64,000 bases of DNA from assembly GCF_030440595.1 (NCBI RefSeq), contig NZ_CP047452.1, forward strand, positions 682,001-746,000, in the 5' to 3' direction. A program made the position numbers and the translations under genes. Source of the DNA: Corynebacterium glucuronolyticum DSM 44120 (GTDB lineage: Bacteria > Actinomycetota > Actinomycetes > Mycobacteriales > Mycobacteriaceae). This document shows, in pieces, positions 63,623 through 64,000 of the stretch (positions are counted from its first letter, which is position 1; the number at the start of each line of letters is the position of its first letter). The notes under the pieces are model-generated. The model did no database searches. It saw only the letters and a program-made list of their open reading frames with translations, and was not told the origin of the DNA.

Positions 63623-64000
63623 CTACTTCCTCTTCCTCCCGACAGTCAGGATGATAGCGAGGAGAACGAGTACACCGACGCCGGCGAGTGCGGCGATGCC
63701 GATGAAAGAGGTCACGGAGGAGCCGCCGTTCTTCTCCTTGTCCTTTCCCGGCGCTGCATCTTTGTTCGGCGCCGTGGGATCCTCCTCGTTGTTGCCTACT
63801 GTCGCGCCGGAAGGGGCATCCGGGTCCGTCAGTGTCACGACGGCAATTGCTGTGTCCTTGTCTCGGATGACCTGGATGATGAAGGGATTATCCGGAGTTT
63901 CGCCCTCCGGATAGGTGAGCGTCAGCGTCCGGGACTCCTTGTCGATTGCTCTCTTGACACCCTTGATGATCTGTCCCGTCGAATCGACGTAGCGGATGGA
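63623..64000 (-). CDS. C-terminal part of a membrane-anchored protein (5' end outside window)
   Basis: 125 residues are visible, continuous from the window edge: a beta-rich extracytoplasmic part (SIRYVDSTGQIIKG, LTLTYPEGETPDNPF), a Pro/Lys/Asp-rich linker, one membrane helix (SFIGIAALAGVGVLVLLAII) and a short basic RKRK end. This is a type I membrane topology with the bulk outside the cell. The family cannot be named from this part. The stop at 63623 is directly followed by the ABC-class ATPase gene. Confidence 0.75.
   Translation of the reverse strand, partial: SIRYVDSTGQIIKGVKRAIDKESRTLTLTYPEGETPDNPFIIQVIRDKDTAIAVVTLTDPDAPSGATVGNNEEDPTAPNKDAAPGKDKEKNGGSSVTSFIGIAALAGVGVLVLLAIILTVGRKRK

Overview
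The window reads as chromosome of a mycolic-acid actinobacterium, most likely a Corynebacterium. The evidence is gene order and family content: rsgA-aroA, an SRAP protein, sigH-rshA, whiB1, a lipid kinase, a DEAD-box helicase, DUF3107, DUF3152, moeB with rhodanese, TIGR02569, adnA-adnB, a potassium channel, nudC, uvrD2, a DUF2342 protein, a PDZ-Lon protease and UPF0182. As I recall it, this is the order of the Mycobacterium tuberculosis Rv3193c-Rv3228 block, with some genes missing here (no whiB7, aarF or mycoredoxin gene). Many genes look leaderless: a TANNNT -10 hexamer 7-9 bases before the start codon. Such starts were used to correct 5' ends.

Layout. 1-36.3 kb is the conserved backbone: shikimate pathway, mycothiol/thiol stress regulation (sigH-rshA), WhiB1, a rare ribosomal miniprotein (bL37), the AdnAB DNA-end resection motor-nuclease with UvrD2, and envelope or secreted proteins of unknown role. 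Its spacers hold short tandem repeats, several with a 16-bp period. 36.8-39.6 kb has an MHS-family transporter and a DapC/kynurenine-type aminotransferase. 40.0-46.35 kb is an initiator tRNA-Met gene followed by a 6.2-kb island. The island is bounded by 45-bp perfect direct repeats that start at the anticodon. It has no integrase, and holds a broken IS256-type transposase, a secreted serine protease with a membrane acyltransferase, and an IS481-type element with a 15-bp target duplication.

46.9-52.7 kb is the most unusual part. It is a five-gene operon of an exported CYTH-like protein, an Fbp/AEP-type ABC importer (ATPase, lipoprotein, fused permease) and a cytosolic metallophosphoesterase, mostly with start and stop codons overlapping. 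I read it as an uptake-and-hydrolysis system for a phosphorylated or polyphosphate ligand. This is inference.

52.9-64 kb is accessory: a UvrA2-like ATPase, a decayed serine protease beside an intact paralogue, a flavin oxidoreductase flanked on both sides by short repeat arrays, a 218-aa sulfatase remnant lacking the formylglycine motif, an NgoMIV-type restriction-modification pair, an ABC-class ATPase, and the C-terminal end of a membrane-anchored protein cut by the window edge.
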